In this document: positions 33,668 through 43,107 of the stretch, piece after piece | Layout: every line of letters starts with the position of its first letter | Numbering within the stretch: the stretch's first letter is position 1 | Assembly: GCA_000285855.2 (NCBI GenBank) | Contig: HE978651.1 | Span: 2,564,783 to 2,628,782, forward strand | Source: Ruminococcus sp. JC304 | Lineage (GTDB): Bacteria > Bacillota > Clostridia > Lachnospirales > Lachnospiraceae | Direction: 5' to 3' | DNA length: 64,000 nucleotides | Program-made: the position numbers and the translations under genes | Notes under the pieces: model-generated | Database searches by the model: none | The model's input: the letters and a program-made list of their open reading frames with translations, nothing else | Told to the model about the DNA's origin: nothing

Positions 33668-35602
33668 TTAAATCTCAATCTTTAATTCTTCTTTCATCCT
33701 GTCAAGCTGCTCCATCCACATGGATGCGCTGGAATCACTGGACATTCTCAGATCTCCTCTGGGAGAAACCGCTACACTTCCCACTTTTGGGCCATCCGGC
33801 AGACAGGAACGCTTAAACTGCTGGGCAAAGAAACGCCAGCAGAAGGTGCGAAGCCATTTATAAATGGTCTCTTTGCTGTAAACACCCTCAAAGGTCCTGC
33901 AGGCCAGTCTGTATATTTTCTCCGGATCAAATCCGGCACGCAGCATATAATACAGATAAAAATCATGAAGCTCATAAGGCCCTACCAGATCCTCTGTTTT
34001 CTGGGCAATTTCTCCATCCTTTGGAGGCAGAAGTTCCGGACTTACAGGAGTATCCAGAATATCCATCAGAACCTCTGTCAGCTTCTGATCTCCACAGGTA
34101 TCTGCATAATAATGTACCAGATGGCGTACCAAGGTCTTTGGCACAGAAGCGTTCACTCCATACATGGACATATGATCCCCATTGTAGGTAGCCCATCCCA
34201 GGGCCAGCTCTGACAGATCGCCGGTTCCTACCAGAAGTGAACCATCCTGATTGGCGCTGTCCATAAGAATCTGTGTACGTTCCCTGGCCTGACTGTTTTC
34301 ATAAGTAACATCATGGACAGAGGGGTCATGAGAAATATCTCTGAAATGTACATTTACAGCCTCTTTAATATTGATCTCACTTAAGGTTGCACCAAGGCAT
34401 TCACTTAATTTGCAGGCATTTTGATAAGTTCTGTCAGTTGTACCAAAACATGGCATGGTAATACAATGGATATCTTTTCTGTCTGCGCCTGACAAATCAA
34501 AGGCTCTGGCAATTACCAGAAGAGCCAGTGTGGAATCCAGACCTCCGGAAAGTCCCACGGTTGCTTTATGGCAATGAATATGATCCAGGCGTTTCTTCAA
34601 TCCCATGGCCTGAATATTCAGGATTTCATCACATCGCAGATCCCTCTCTGACTTTTGGGAAGGCACAAAAGGATATCTGGAATACTGTCTGGTAAGCTTT
34701 GTCTCCTCCATCTTGAGATGAAAAGGAATTCTCAGATGATCACTGTCCTCGCAGGACTGCCAGGTGGTCAGTCTTTTTCTCTCATCATTCAGTCTCTGAA
34801 CATCAATCTCACTGTATACAATTCCGTTTTTAAACCGCTCTCCCTCTGCCAGGATCGAGCCATTCTCTGCGATCATATTCTGGCCGCCGAATACCAGATC
34901 CTGAGTGGATTCTCCTTCACCGGCATTGGCATACACATAGCCGCACACCAGTCTGGCTGACTGTCCTGATACCAGGCTCCTGCGATAGCTGTCCTTGCCA
35001 ACCATCTCATTACTTGCAGATAAATTCACGATCAGATTTGCGCCGGCCTGGGCATGGATCACGCTTGGCGGCATATTAACCCAGAGATCTTCACAGATTT
35101 CTGCTGCCACAATAAGCTCCTGCAATTCTTCACACACAAACAGAAGATTTGTTCCAAATGGAATTTTTTTCCCGTTAATACTCATAAACTCCAGACATCC
35201 CAGTCCTGATACGAAATGTCTCTGCTCATAAAACTCTCCATAATTCGGCAGATATGACTTGGGTACCAATCCCAGAATTTCCCCTCTGTTAAGCACAGCT
35301 GCTGCATTATAAAGCTTTCCTTTATTTCTCACCGGCACTCCCAGAAAGATCAGTGCATCCACATCTGCAGTCGCAGCTGCAATTCTCATCAAAGTTTCCC
35401 ATGCACTGTCCAGAAGGCGTCGCTGCAAAAACAGATCCTGGCAGGTATACCCTGTGATGCAAAGCTCCGGGAAGACCATAACCTTCGTATGCTCCTTTTC
35501 CATTTCACGGATCAGACGGATAATTTCCTCTCCGTTTGCCCTGCAGTCTGCCACTGTGATATACGGTGTTGCTGCTGCTGTTTTAATATAACCGTGTCTC
35601 AT
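33668..35602 (-). CDS. nadE: NAD+ synthase, glutamine-dependent
   Basis: 644 residues, fused two-domain form. The N-terminal nitrilase-type glutaminase (~1-270) shows the Glu-Lys-Cys triad: VFPELCITGY (Glu46), PKSYLPNYGEF (Lys ~120) and AAEICEDLWV (Cys ~177). The C-terminal synthetase (~310-640) has the PP-loop GLSGGLDSTLAL (~350) and GTGDLSELALGW. It makes NAD+ from deamido-NAD+, ATP and glutamine, the last step of NAD synthesis. It follows hslO by 56 bp on the same strand and may share its transcript. Ribosome site GAGGTAG. Confidence 0.95.
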   Translation of the reverse strand: MRHGYIKTAAATPYITVADCRANGEEIIRLIREMEKEHTKVMVFPELCITGYTCQDLFLQRRLLDSAWETLMRIAAATADVDALIFLGVPVRNKGKLYNAAAVLNRGEILGLVPKSYLPNYGEFYEQRHFVSGLGCLEFMSINGKKIPFGTNLLFVCEELQELIVAAEICEDLWVNMPPSVIHAQAGANLIVNLSASNEMVGKDSYRRSLVSGQSARLVCGYVYANAGEGESTQDLVFGGQNMIAENGSILAEGERFKNGIVYSEIDVQRLNDERKRLTTWQSCEDSDHLRIPFHLKMEETKLTRQYSRYPFVPSQKSERDLRCDEILNIQAMGLKKRLDHIHCHKATVGLSGGLDSTLALLVIARAFDLSGADRKDIHCITMPCFGTTDRTYQNACKLSECLGATLSEINIKEAVNVHFRDISHDPSVHDVTYENSQARERTQILMDSANQDGSLLVGTGDLSELALGWATYNGDHMSMYGVNASVPKTLVRHLVHYYADTCGDQKLTEVLMDILDTPVSPELLPPKDGEIAQKTEDLVGPYELHDFYLYYMLRAGFDPEKIYRLACRTFEGVYSKETIYKWLRTFCWRFFAQQFKRSCLPDGPKVGSVAVSPRGDLRMSSDSSASMWMEQLDRMKEELKIEI

Positions 35603-35658
35603 TTTCTACCTCTTTTCTGACTCTTTCCCTTCCGGTATCTCTTATTTCTGTAAAACAA

Positions 35659-36537
35659 TTATTTACATTTACGCAGGATTTCCTTCAGCTCTTCCACTGA
35701 AAATTCATAGTTTTTATTACAGAAATGACAGTTCATTTCAATGGGCTTTCCTTCCTGTATCATCTCATTTAACTCCTTACGGCCAATACTGATCAGTGCC
35801 CTCTCTACTCTCTCCCTGCTGCAGTTACAGTAAAACTCTGTGGGAATCTTGTCATTGATCTCCATATCAAAACCATCCAGAACCTTTTCCAGCAGACTTT
35901 CCGGAGTATGTCCCTCTTCCAGCAGATCTGTAACAGAATTAATTTTCTTTATATTCTCTTCCAGCCTGGAGATTGTGCTTTCCTCTGCAAAAGGCATCAG
36001 CTGAACGATAAATCCACCTGCCTGGCGAACTGTATTATCCTTATTCATCAGCACACCCAGACCTACTGCTGACGGAACCTGCTCACTTGTTGCAAAATAA
36101 TAGGTCAGGTCCTCCGCAATCTCACTGGTCTGAAGTACAACCTGTCCCACATATGGTTCCTTCAGTCCCATATCCTTGATAACATTCATAAATCCAACGC
36201 CTACAGCTCCTGCCACATCCAATTTTCCCTTACTGTTTGCCGGAATACATACATCCGGATTTCCTACATATCCCTTCACTCTTCCGCGAGAATCTGCAGT
36301 TACTGTAATTCCCTCCAACGGTCCGCCGGCTTTGATCTGGAGAGTCAGGATATCCTTATCCCCTTTCATCATCACTCCCATCATAGCTCCCGCTGTAAGC
36401 AGACGTCCCAGTGCTGCTGTAGCAACCGGACTTGTATTGTGATCCTGTCTTGCTGTCTCCACTGTTTCTGTAGTTACTGCTGCAAATGCACGGATCTGAT
36501 CATTTGCTGCAATTGCTCTTATAATATAATCATTCAT
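35659..36537 (-). CDS. hslO: Hsp33 redox-regulated chaperone
   Basis: 292 residues. An Hsp33 N-terminal domain (start DYIIRAIAANDQIRAFAA) with GPLEGITVTADSRG leads to the C-terminal zinc switch: CNC at ~238-240 and CHFC at ~270-273. Oxidation of these cysteines releases zinc and activates chaperone holdase action. Cytoplasmic. It sits between a methyltransferase gene and nadE, all on the minus strand with short gaps, so a small operon is likely. All four cysteines are intact. Confidence 0.95.
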   Translation of the reverse strand: MNDYIIRAIAANDQIRAFAAVTTETVETARQDHNTSPVATAALGRLLTAGAMMGVMMKGDKDILTLQIKAGGPLEGITVTADSRGRVKGYVGNPDVCIPANSKGKLDVAGAVGVGFMNVIKDMGLKEPYVGQVVLQTSEIAEDLTYYFATSEQVPSAVGLGVLMNKDNTVRQAGGFIVQLMPFAEESTISRLEENIKKINSVTDLLEEGHTPESLLEKVLDGFDMEINDKIPTEFYCNCSRERVERALISIGRKELNEMIQEGKPIEMNCHFCNKNYEFSVEELKEILRKCK

Positions 36538-36605
36538 TTATCTGTTGCTCCCATTCCATTACTATATTTTATGTTTGTTGCTTTCTATTTTATTTCCTGC
36601 AGAAT

Positions 36606-37415
36606 TTATTCTTCTGTATGACGGGCACGTTCCGGAATATTTCCATGATAGTCATTCTCTGCACTCTTTCCATGTTCTCTGGCAATAAAAGTCAGACGCT
36701 CACAATTCTCATCACCTGGAGTATGGGTATATGCATCATAAACTGCCACAAGCTCCATCCCTGCTTTCGTGATCATGGCCTTTACCGCTTCTATGGAATA
36801 TGCTTTCTGCACATGCTCCTCTTCGCACTTCTCATACAATCCATCTTCCCGCGGAAGGAAAAGTGCCAGCTCATACACATTCAAGGCATTCTCACTGTCA
36901 TAGCTGTTCTCCCAGATAAAGCTTCCATCTTCTCTGTCCTCTGCAATGGTCCTATCCCCGATCACATCACGATATTTATGGACCGTATTCATATCAAAAA
37001 TAAAAAGTCCGCCCGGATCCAGATAATTATTCACCAGTGCAAATACATACTCCAGATCCTCTGGCTCTGTAACATAGTTCATACTGTCACACACACTGAC
37101 CACAGCCCGGACTGTACCGTACAATTCGAAATCCTGCATATCCTGAAGTAAATACAAAATATCATGTCCTGACTCTGCCCGCTTTTCCATTGCTTCTGCA
37201 AGCATCTCCTCAGAATTATCAATTCCGATCATGTCATAGCCGGCATCTGCAAGCATCTCCGTCACAGTACCGGTTCCACATCCCAGCTCCAGCACCAGAC
37301 CATCTTTTATTCCGTCCTGAACCAGTGCTTCTATAATATAGTCCGTCCATTCACCATAATTTACATTGTCCATGAAAATGTCGTAAACACCGGCAAATCT
37401 TCCATATGCTTCCAT
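36606..37415 (-). CDS. Class I SAM-dependent methyltransferase
   Basis: 269 residues. SAM motif I is LVLELGCGTGTVTEML (~39-54), with the acidic residue of motif II in MIGIDNSEEML. FIFDMNTVHKYRDV and a variable C-terminal half follow, as in small-molecule or cyclopropane-like methyltransferases of Firmicutes. Substrate unknown. It lies 68 bp before hslO. Ribosome site GAGGGATAAT. Confidence 0.82.
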   Translation of the reverse strand: MEAYGRFAGVYDIFMDNVNYGEWTDYIIEALVQDGIKDGLVLELGCGTGTVTEMLADAGYDMIGIDNSEEMLAEAMEKRAESGHDILYLLQDMQDFELYGTVRAVVSVCDSMNYVTEPEDLEYVFALVNNYLDPGGLFIFDMNTVHKYRDVIGDRTIAEDREDGSFIWENSYDSENALNVYELALFLPREDGLYEKCEEEHVQKAYSIEAVKAMITKAGMELVAVYDAYTHTPGDENCERLTFIAREHGKSAENDYHGNIPERARHTEE

Positions 37416-37560
37416 TTATTATCCCTCATAATCCCCGGTGTACTGACAGGCAGATTTCCTGACCATCCACTTATGGGCACACCAGCTTCCAATTTCTCTG
37501 CTATTGTAACATAATATCTGTCAGTATGTAAATAAGAGGTTCCTTTTAACATTAACGCAA

Positions 37561-37593
37561 CAGGACGACTGCCTTTTACAGCAGCCGCCCTGT
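37561..37593 (-). terminator. Terminator after the lipoprotein gene
   Basis: An imperfect stem, CAGGGCGGCTGC with GGCAGTCGTCCTG on the minus strand, ~20 bp past the stop. Only a modest T content follows. Confidence 0.5.
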
Positions 37594-37613
37594 TTTTCCT
37601 GTCATTCTGTCAC

Positions 37614-38690
37614 TTAATTCTTTGGCATGTATCTTACATATGCCGGCTCTCCGCCATAATAGTAATCTCCGCCATTCTCATCATATACATCCTCATCTGT
37701 GCTGAATGTATAAGTATTGCCGTCATCATCACACCAGCTGCCATCACCATTGGGATAAATAACCAGTGGATAACCGTCAGAATTTCTGTAAATAGTTCTG
37801 GTCTGATTGGTATCATAATCCGGATCATCTGTTCCTACCGGAGTACCATCTGCATAATATCCGTTTGAAGATCCGTCATTACCATAGCTGCTATCATAGG
37901 AGCTTCCGTCAGAAGAAGATGCATCTGAGGTAGTTCCATCTGTAGATGTTCCCTCTGCTGTTGTTCCATCTGATGTTGTACCGCCAGCTGCTGTTCCTGT
38001 GCTCTCTGTACCTGCAGCACTGCTTCCGGTCTCAGGTGTCGCTGCTTTCAATCCTGATTCTCCGGCAATCTTAAAGGAATCTACAGAAGCCTTGATCTTT
38101 GCCAGGGAATCCTCTTTCTTGACAGATCCTGCTACACTGTAAAACTCTGTAGTATTATCTGTAAAATATTTATTTACCACATATGCATACTCGCTCTTGT
38201 CATTCAGATAATGAACTGTATAGCTGTATACATTTACTCCGCTTACTTCCTCTGACTTGTAATCCTGGATCTCAAAGTCTGTACCCTCAACCAGATTGTC
38301 AGCCTTTACCAGGGCAGATGCAGTATCCTGAGAACTTGGAATGATGGCTACAGACATAGCCTCATCTCCGGAACCATGCAGAACCAGAAGCTTACCCTGA
38401 TCCGGTGATTCAAAGCTTACCATATCATCAGAATCTGATTTATTTGCCCAGGTAGCATCCGGAAGCTTAATGGATACAGCCTTGTTCTTGGATGTATAAG
38501 TCGTATCCTGCTTGTCAGCCGGTACCGGTGTAGCAGTCGCTTTTGGTGCCTTGGTCGGTTCCGGTGTAGGAGTCACCTGTACTACGCTGGTATCCTCGTC
38601 ATTATCCCCGCCGCCAAAACTGCAGGCTGTCAAAGAGCCGGATAATACAACTGTTATCGCTAAAAGCATCAGTACTTTTTTATTTCGCAT
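37614..38690 (-). CDS. Secreted lipoprotein with low-complexity Ser/Thr/Gly region
   Basis: 358 residues. Signal peptide with lipobox SLTAC (Cys23) for lipid anchoring, then a Thr/Pro linker (TPTPEPTKAP). A folded domain (~65-205) includes WANKSDSDDMVSFESPDQGK and reads like a PsbP/DUF1795-type stress domain. A long Thr/Ser/Gly/Asp tract (~215-290) and a Tyr/Asp/Gly-rich tail (GGDYYYGGEPAYVRY) follow. Probably an envelope protein displayed across the wall; function not recognised. Strong ribosome site AAGGAGGAT. Single gene. Confidence 0.8.
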   Translation of the reverse strand: MRNKKVLMLLAITVVLSGSLTACSFGGGDNDEDTSVVQVTPTPEPTKAPKATATPVPADKQDTTYTSKNKAVSIKLPDATWANKSDSDDMVSFESPDQGKLLVLHGSGDEAMSVAIIPSSQDTASALVKADNLVEGTDFEIQDYKSEEVSGVNVYSYTVHYLNDKSEYAYVVNKYFTDNTTEFYSVAGSVKKEDSLAKIKASVDSFKIAGESGLKAATPETGSSAAGTESTGTAAGGTTSDGTTAEGTSTDGTTSDASSSDGSSYDSSYGNDGSSNGYYADGTPVGTDDPDYDTNQTRTIYRNSDGYPLVIYPNGDGSWCDDDGNTYTFSTDEDVYDENGGDYYYGGEPAYVRYMPKN

Positions 38691-38892
38691 AATATCCTCC
38701 TTGGAATAGATTCATCATTCTTTTCTGCTGTTATATTGTATAGTTTACAATTTCATTACATCAATGTCAATGTTATTTCCCTGTCAAATTGCCTGCGGCA
38801 ATGGAATTTTGAGAAACTTACAATTATTCTTAATATATCAGTTACAGAAAGCCCCTCTGTAAAATCCGGATTCCCGGCAGACACTGATCTAC

Positions 38893-40950
38893 TCAGTCTC
38901 CAAGCTCATACACATGAAGCTCATGAAGTGCCCGGGTTGCGGCAATATACCTTGCCTGCTGTACCAATGGCGTCTGATCCCTCTGTGGAAAAACAGAAAA
39001 TACCTGATCAAATTCCAGGCCTTTGGCCAGATAGAAAGTGGTAACCGTCAGACCTTTGCGGAAGGTACTGCTGTTTCTGTCCAGATAAGACAGCTTATTT
39101 TCCACATCAAAATCCTTTCCTGCCATAACCTCCTTTAAGATCATCCACATTTGCTCTGCTTCTTTCTCTGTCCGGAGGATAACAGCTGCTGTTTCATATT
39201 GGTCTTCCCCGATTTTCAACATAGCTGCTATATATTCTGCTGTCTTTTCCTCATTTAAAAATGTTTTTTCCTCAACAGGCATTCCATGTCTCTGAAAAAG
39301 CTCCATATCTGTAATTCCTGCCATGCTGTTGGCATAGGAGGCAATCTCCACAGTATTCCGATAGCTTTTATTCATTACAATCCTGCGGATATCCCTTCCA
39401 AATATCTTAGGCAGAAAGGTCAGTACATCCTGCTGTTTATCGTCCATAGTCTGTGCCCTGTCCCCCAGGATGGTCATGCGGCAGGAAAAAATCCTCTGAA
39501 GGATCTCATACTGAAGTCTGGAATAATCCTGCATCTCATCTACCACCAGATGCTTGATATTGCTTCTTCCCTGCTGGCTGAACAAACGATATTTCAGATA
39601 CAGCACAGGATAAACATCCTCGTATTTCAGTTTTCTTTTCTCATAGGAAGCTTTTGGAAGCCCTTTATATCCATTCTCCTTCAGGAACTGGCTGTAGATC
39701 ACATAGAGATCCCTGGTGGCATATAATTTCATGAATTTCTCACGGACCAGCTCTCTCTCATCATCTGCCAGATCACGGTCTCGCAGGGTCTCCACTTCAT
39801 CGATAAAGTAATCTGCTACTGCTTCCATTCTGGAAAGCAGCGGAAAATCCTGGAATTTAAAATAAAACAGTTCAATAATCTCAGACTCTGTCTTTACAAA
39901 TCCATTGTATTCCACATCCCTGAAATTCATCAGCCGGTCTTCCAGTTCCACCAGATAGCGTTCCATAAGATTTATAAATTCCATGGACTGCTTCTCCTCT
40001 GCCAAAGAAGCTTTCTGTGGAAAACGGATTCTGCGTTCAATTTCATCATAGCGGTCTTCGCAGTCAGAAACTGTATCCCTAAGCTGCTTATAGGCAAAAA
40101 GATCAAAACTCATTTCCTTAATATTCTCTTCTCCAAGCTCAGGAAGGATATGGGATATATAATCGGAAAACACTCCATTTGGCGACAGGATCAGAATATT
40201 GGAAGACTTCAGATTCTGTCTGTCATGATAGAGAAGATAGGCAATCCTATGAAGTGCAACGGAAGTTTTCCCGCTTCCTGCTGCACCCTGGATCACCATG
40301 ATCCTGTCTTTGGTATTTCGAATGATGGCATTCTGCTCTTTCTGAATGGTACGGATGATGTTCTTAAGCTGTACCTCACCGTTACTTCCCAGTTCTGCTT
40401 TCAGGATCTCATCATCGATCTTCACATCACTCTCAAATTCATAGATCATTTTTCCATTGCGGATTTTGTACTGCCATTTGGAAGCAACCTCACCATGGAT
40501 TTCACCCATGGGAGCCTCATAAGAAGCCGGTCCTTTGTCATAGTCATAAAACAGACCGCTTACCGGAGCACGCCAGTCGTATACTAATGGAATATGCCCT
40601 GCTTTCTCTGCAAAATTTCCAATTCCAATATAAAAGATCTCCGGTTCGTCCTCTCCTTCGTAAATGAAATCCACTCTTCCGAAGAATGGAGAATCTGCCA
40701 TTCTGCGAAATCTCTGTTTCAGAATCAGCTGCTCTTCATTTGCGGAAATCTGGCGGAACAATGCCTGCTGATTATCATAATTCTCATAACCATACTGGTC
40801 CATCTCTGTATAATTTTCCCAGTAATACTCATGCATTCCCTCAATCTCTTTCTGGCCTTCCACCAGAGAGAGGCTGATCTCTGTGATACGTTCTTTTAAT
40901 TTTTCCAGCACATAGCCCAGATATTCTCTGCCGTTTTTCTTATCTGTCAT
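38893..40950 (-). CDS. helD: HelD-type RNA polymerase-associated helicase
   Basis: 685 residues from the ATG at 40950, which has CAGAGGATAT as ribosome site; the frame is open further upstream but that part is AT-rich and unlike the family. An N-terminal coiled arm (~1-75, EKLKERITEISLSL) precedes UvrD-like motifs: Walker A IQGAAGSGKTSVAL (~220), motif II VVDEMQDYS (~480) and the end motif TTFYLAKGLEFDQV. HelD proteins remove stalled RNA polymerase from DNA using ATP. Single gene; a weak hairpin (ATTGCC/GGCAAT, ~38790) lies downstream. Confidence 0.88.
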   Translation of the reverse strand: MTDKKNGREYLGYVLEKLKERITEISLSLVEGQKEIEGMHEYYWENYTEMDQYGYENYDNQQALFRQISANEEQLILKQRFRRMADSPFFGRVDFIYEGEDEPEIFYIGIGNFAEKAGHIPLVYDWRAPVSGLFYDYDKGPASYEAPMGEIHGEVASKWQYKIRNGKMIYEFESDVKIDDEILKAELGSNGEVQLKNIIRTIQKEQNAIIRNTKDRIMVIQGAAGSGKTSVALHRIAYLLYHDRQNLKSSNILILSPNGVFSDYISHILPELGEENIKEMSFDLFAYKQLRDTVSDCEDRYDEIERRIRFPQKASLAEEKQSMEFINLMERYLVELEDRLMNFRDVEYNGFVKTESEIIELFYFKFQDFPLLSRMEAVADYFIDEVETLRDRDLADDERELVREKFMKLYATRDLYVIYSQFLKENGYKGLPKASYEKRKLKYEDVYPVLYLKYRLFSQQGRSNIKHLVVDEMQDYSRLQYEILQRIFSCRMTILGDRAQTMDDKQQDVLTFLPKIFGRDIRRIVMNKSYRNTVEIASYANSMAGITDMELFQRHGMPVEEKTFLNEEKTAEYIAAMLKIGEDQYETAAVILRTEKEAEQMWMILKEVMAGKDFDVENKLSYLDRNSSTFRKGLTVTTFYLAKGLEFDQVFSVFPQRDQTPLVQQARYIAATRALHELHVYELGD

Positions 40951-41145
40951 ATTGTTGATATCCTCTGATATTTGCAACTGTTCAGTAACTTTACAGTTAC
41001 AATACTCCTTATTATTGTTATCATTTTCTCTTGTTATTATGATAATAAAAAATACCAATTTTCGTAGATTGGTTTTTAATTATAACATATTACCAGCTAA
41101 CAGAAAAGGCAAAAATCCGGCAAATTTACAGGTAAAGTTACAGAC

Positions 41146-41258
41146 AAAAATCCCTCAGCCGGTATCTGTGTAATCCTATATCTTTCTGGCGAAGGAAATA
41201 TCTACATTAACCTGGAGCCGAATATATTCTCTTTCACAAATACCCCTGAGGGATTGTA
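41146..41258 (-). terminator. Long-loop terminator of the ABC operon
   Basis: ATCCCTCAG (near 41250) pairs with CTGAGGGAT (41150-41158) across a ~90-nt loop, helped by GGTAT/ATACC. A TTTTTG tract follows on the minus strand. Confidence 0.4.
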
Positions 41259-41268
41259 ACTTTATATT

Positions 41269-43107
41269 TCAGGCAGTTGCCTTATTCTCAAACTGGCTGT
41301 TATACAGGTCTGCATAGAAGCCTTTCTTAGCCAGAAGTTCTTCATGATTTCCCTGCTCGATAATGTCACCGTCTTTCATAACCAGAATCAGATCTGCATC
41401 CTTGATGGTAGAAAGTCTGTGTGCGATCACAAAGCTTGTTCTGCCCTTCATCAGATTGTCCATGGCTTTCTGGATACGCACTTCGGTTCTGGTATCTACA
41501 GAAGAGGTTGCCTCATCCAGAATCAGAATCTTATTATTTGCAAGGATTGCCCTGGCAATAGTGAGAAGCTGTTTCTGTCCCTGGGAAATATTGCTGGTTT
41601 CTTCATCCAGAACCATATCATAGCCGCCCGGCTGCTGCATAATAAAGTTGTGCACATGGGCTGCCTTTGCTGCTGCGATCACCTCTTCATCTGTAGCATC
41701 CAGACGTCCGTAACGGATATTTTCCATAATGGTTCCCGAGAACAGCCAGGTATCCTGAAGCACCATTCCAAACATCTCTCTCAGACTGCTTCTGTTAAAG
41801 TCTTTGATGTCATAACCGTCTACCTTAATACTTCCGCCATTGAGATCATAGAATCTCATAAGCAATTTCACCATAGTTGTCTTTCCTGCACCTGTTGGAC
41901 CTACAATGGCAATCTTCTGACCATCCTTCACATCTGCTGAGAAATCATTGATAATGATCTTATCCGGATTGTAGCCGAATTTTACATGTTCAAACTGTAC
42001 ATCTCCGGTAAGTGTATCAATATCTACAGGATTCTTCTCATTCTGGCTCTCTTCCGGCTCCTCCAGGAATTCAAATACACGCTCGGAAGCTGCTGCTGAG
42101 GACTGTAACAGGTTTGTAACCTGTGCGATCTGCTGGATTGGCTGTGTAAAGTTACGGATGTACTGGAAGAAGGACTGGATATCACCAACTTCAATACTTT
42201 TTTTGATTACAAACACGCCGCCTAAGAGAGCTACCATTACATATCCAAGGTTACCTACAAACTGCATGATCGGCATCATCATTCCTGAGAAGAACTGAGA
42301 TTTCCATGCAGATTCATAAAGCTTCTGATTGTCTTTCTCAAATTCTTCTACTACATCATTCTCTTTGTTGAAAACCCGGACCACATTATGACCACCGAAG
42401 TTTTCTTCGATCTGACCGTTTACTTTACCCAGATAGCTCTGCTGATCCTGGAAGTATTTCTGGGAATGCTTCATGACAGTCTGGATGATGAACATGGAAA
42501 CCGGCAGGATCAGAAGTGCTGCCAAAGTCATCCACACGTTAATGGAAAGCATCATAATAAATACACCGATCAGAGTTGTCACTGATGTGATCAGCTGCGT
42601 CAGACTCTGGTTCAGACTCATCTGCAGAGTGTCCACATCATTGGTGATACGGGAGAGGATCTCTCCGTTTGTTCTGCTCTCATAATAATTCAGAGGCAGT
42701 CTGTTGATTTTCTTTGAAATATCTTTTCTCAGATTATAGGTAACATCATTAGAGATCCCTGACATTACAAATCCCTGTACAAAGGAAAAGCATGCACTTA
42801 ACACATATAATCCAAGTGTCCATAACAGGATCATCCCGATCTTTCCGAAGTCAATTTCACCGGTTCCATTTACCTTGGCAACCAGGCCGTTAAACAGCTC
42901 TGTTGTCGCCTTACCTAAAATCTTAGGCCCTACAATACTAAACACAGTTCCCGCTACTGCAAAGATAAACATCAGTATAAAGCGGAATTTATATCGTCCC
43001 ATGTAGCGGAAAAGCTTAGCCATGGAGCCCTTGAAGTCTTTTGCCTTTTCGCCGGACATCATACGTCCATGTCCTCCCATAGGACCTCTTCTTCTCTGTT
43101 CGCTCAT
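41269..43107 (-). CDS. ABC exporter half-transporter (second of a pair)
   Basis: 612 residues: six-helix exporter-type membrane domain (~35-330) followed by an ATPase domain with Walker A GPTGAGKTT (~400), signature ISQGQKQLL (~512) and Walker B ILILDEATSSVD. The ATG overlaps the preceding half-transporter stop by 4 bp. The N-terminus is Arg/Gly/Met-rich (RRRGPMGGHGRMM). By arrangement (MarR, ABC, ABC) this is a heterodimeric multidrug-type exporter similar to the LmrCD/BmrCD class. Which drugs or lipids it moves is unknown. Confidence 0.9.
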   Translation of the reverse strand: MSEQRRRGPMGGHGRMMSGEKAKDFKGSMAKLFRYMGRYKFRFILMFIFAVAGTVFSIVGPKILGKATTELFNGLVAKVNGTGEIDFGKIGMILLWTLGLYVLSACFSFVQGFVMSGISNDVTYNLRKDISKKINRLPLNYYESRTNGEILSRITNDVDTLQMSLNQSLTQLITSVTTLIGVFIMMLSINVWMTLAALLILPVSMFIIQTVMKHSQKYFQDQQSYLGKVNGQIEENFGGHNVVRVFNKENDVVEEFEKDNQKLYESAWKSQFFSGMMMPIMQFVGNLGYVMVALLGGVFVIKKSIEVGDIQSFFQYIRNFTQPIQQIAQVTNLLQSSAAASERVFEFLEEPEESQNEKNPVDIDTLTGDVQFEHVKFGYNPDKIIINDFSADVKDGQKIAIVGPTGAGKTTMVKLLMRFYDLNGGSIKVDGYDIKDFNRSSLREMFGMVLQDTWLFSGTIMENIRYGRLDATDEEVIAAAKAAHVHNFIMQQPGGYDMVLDEETSNISQGQKQLLTIARAILANNKILILDEATSSVDTRTEVRIQKAMDNLMKGRTSFVIAHRLSTIKDADLILVMKDGDIIEQGNHEELLAKKGFYADLYNSQFENKATA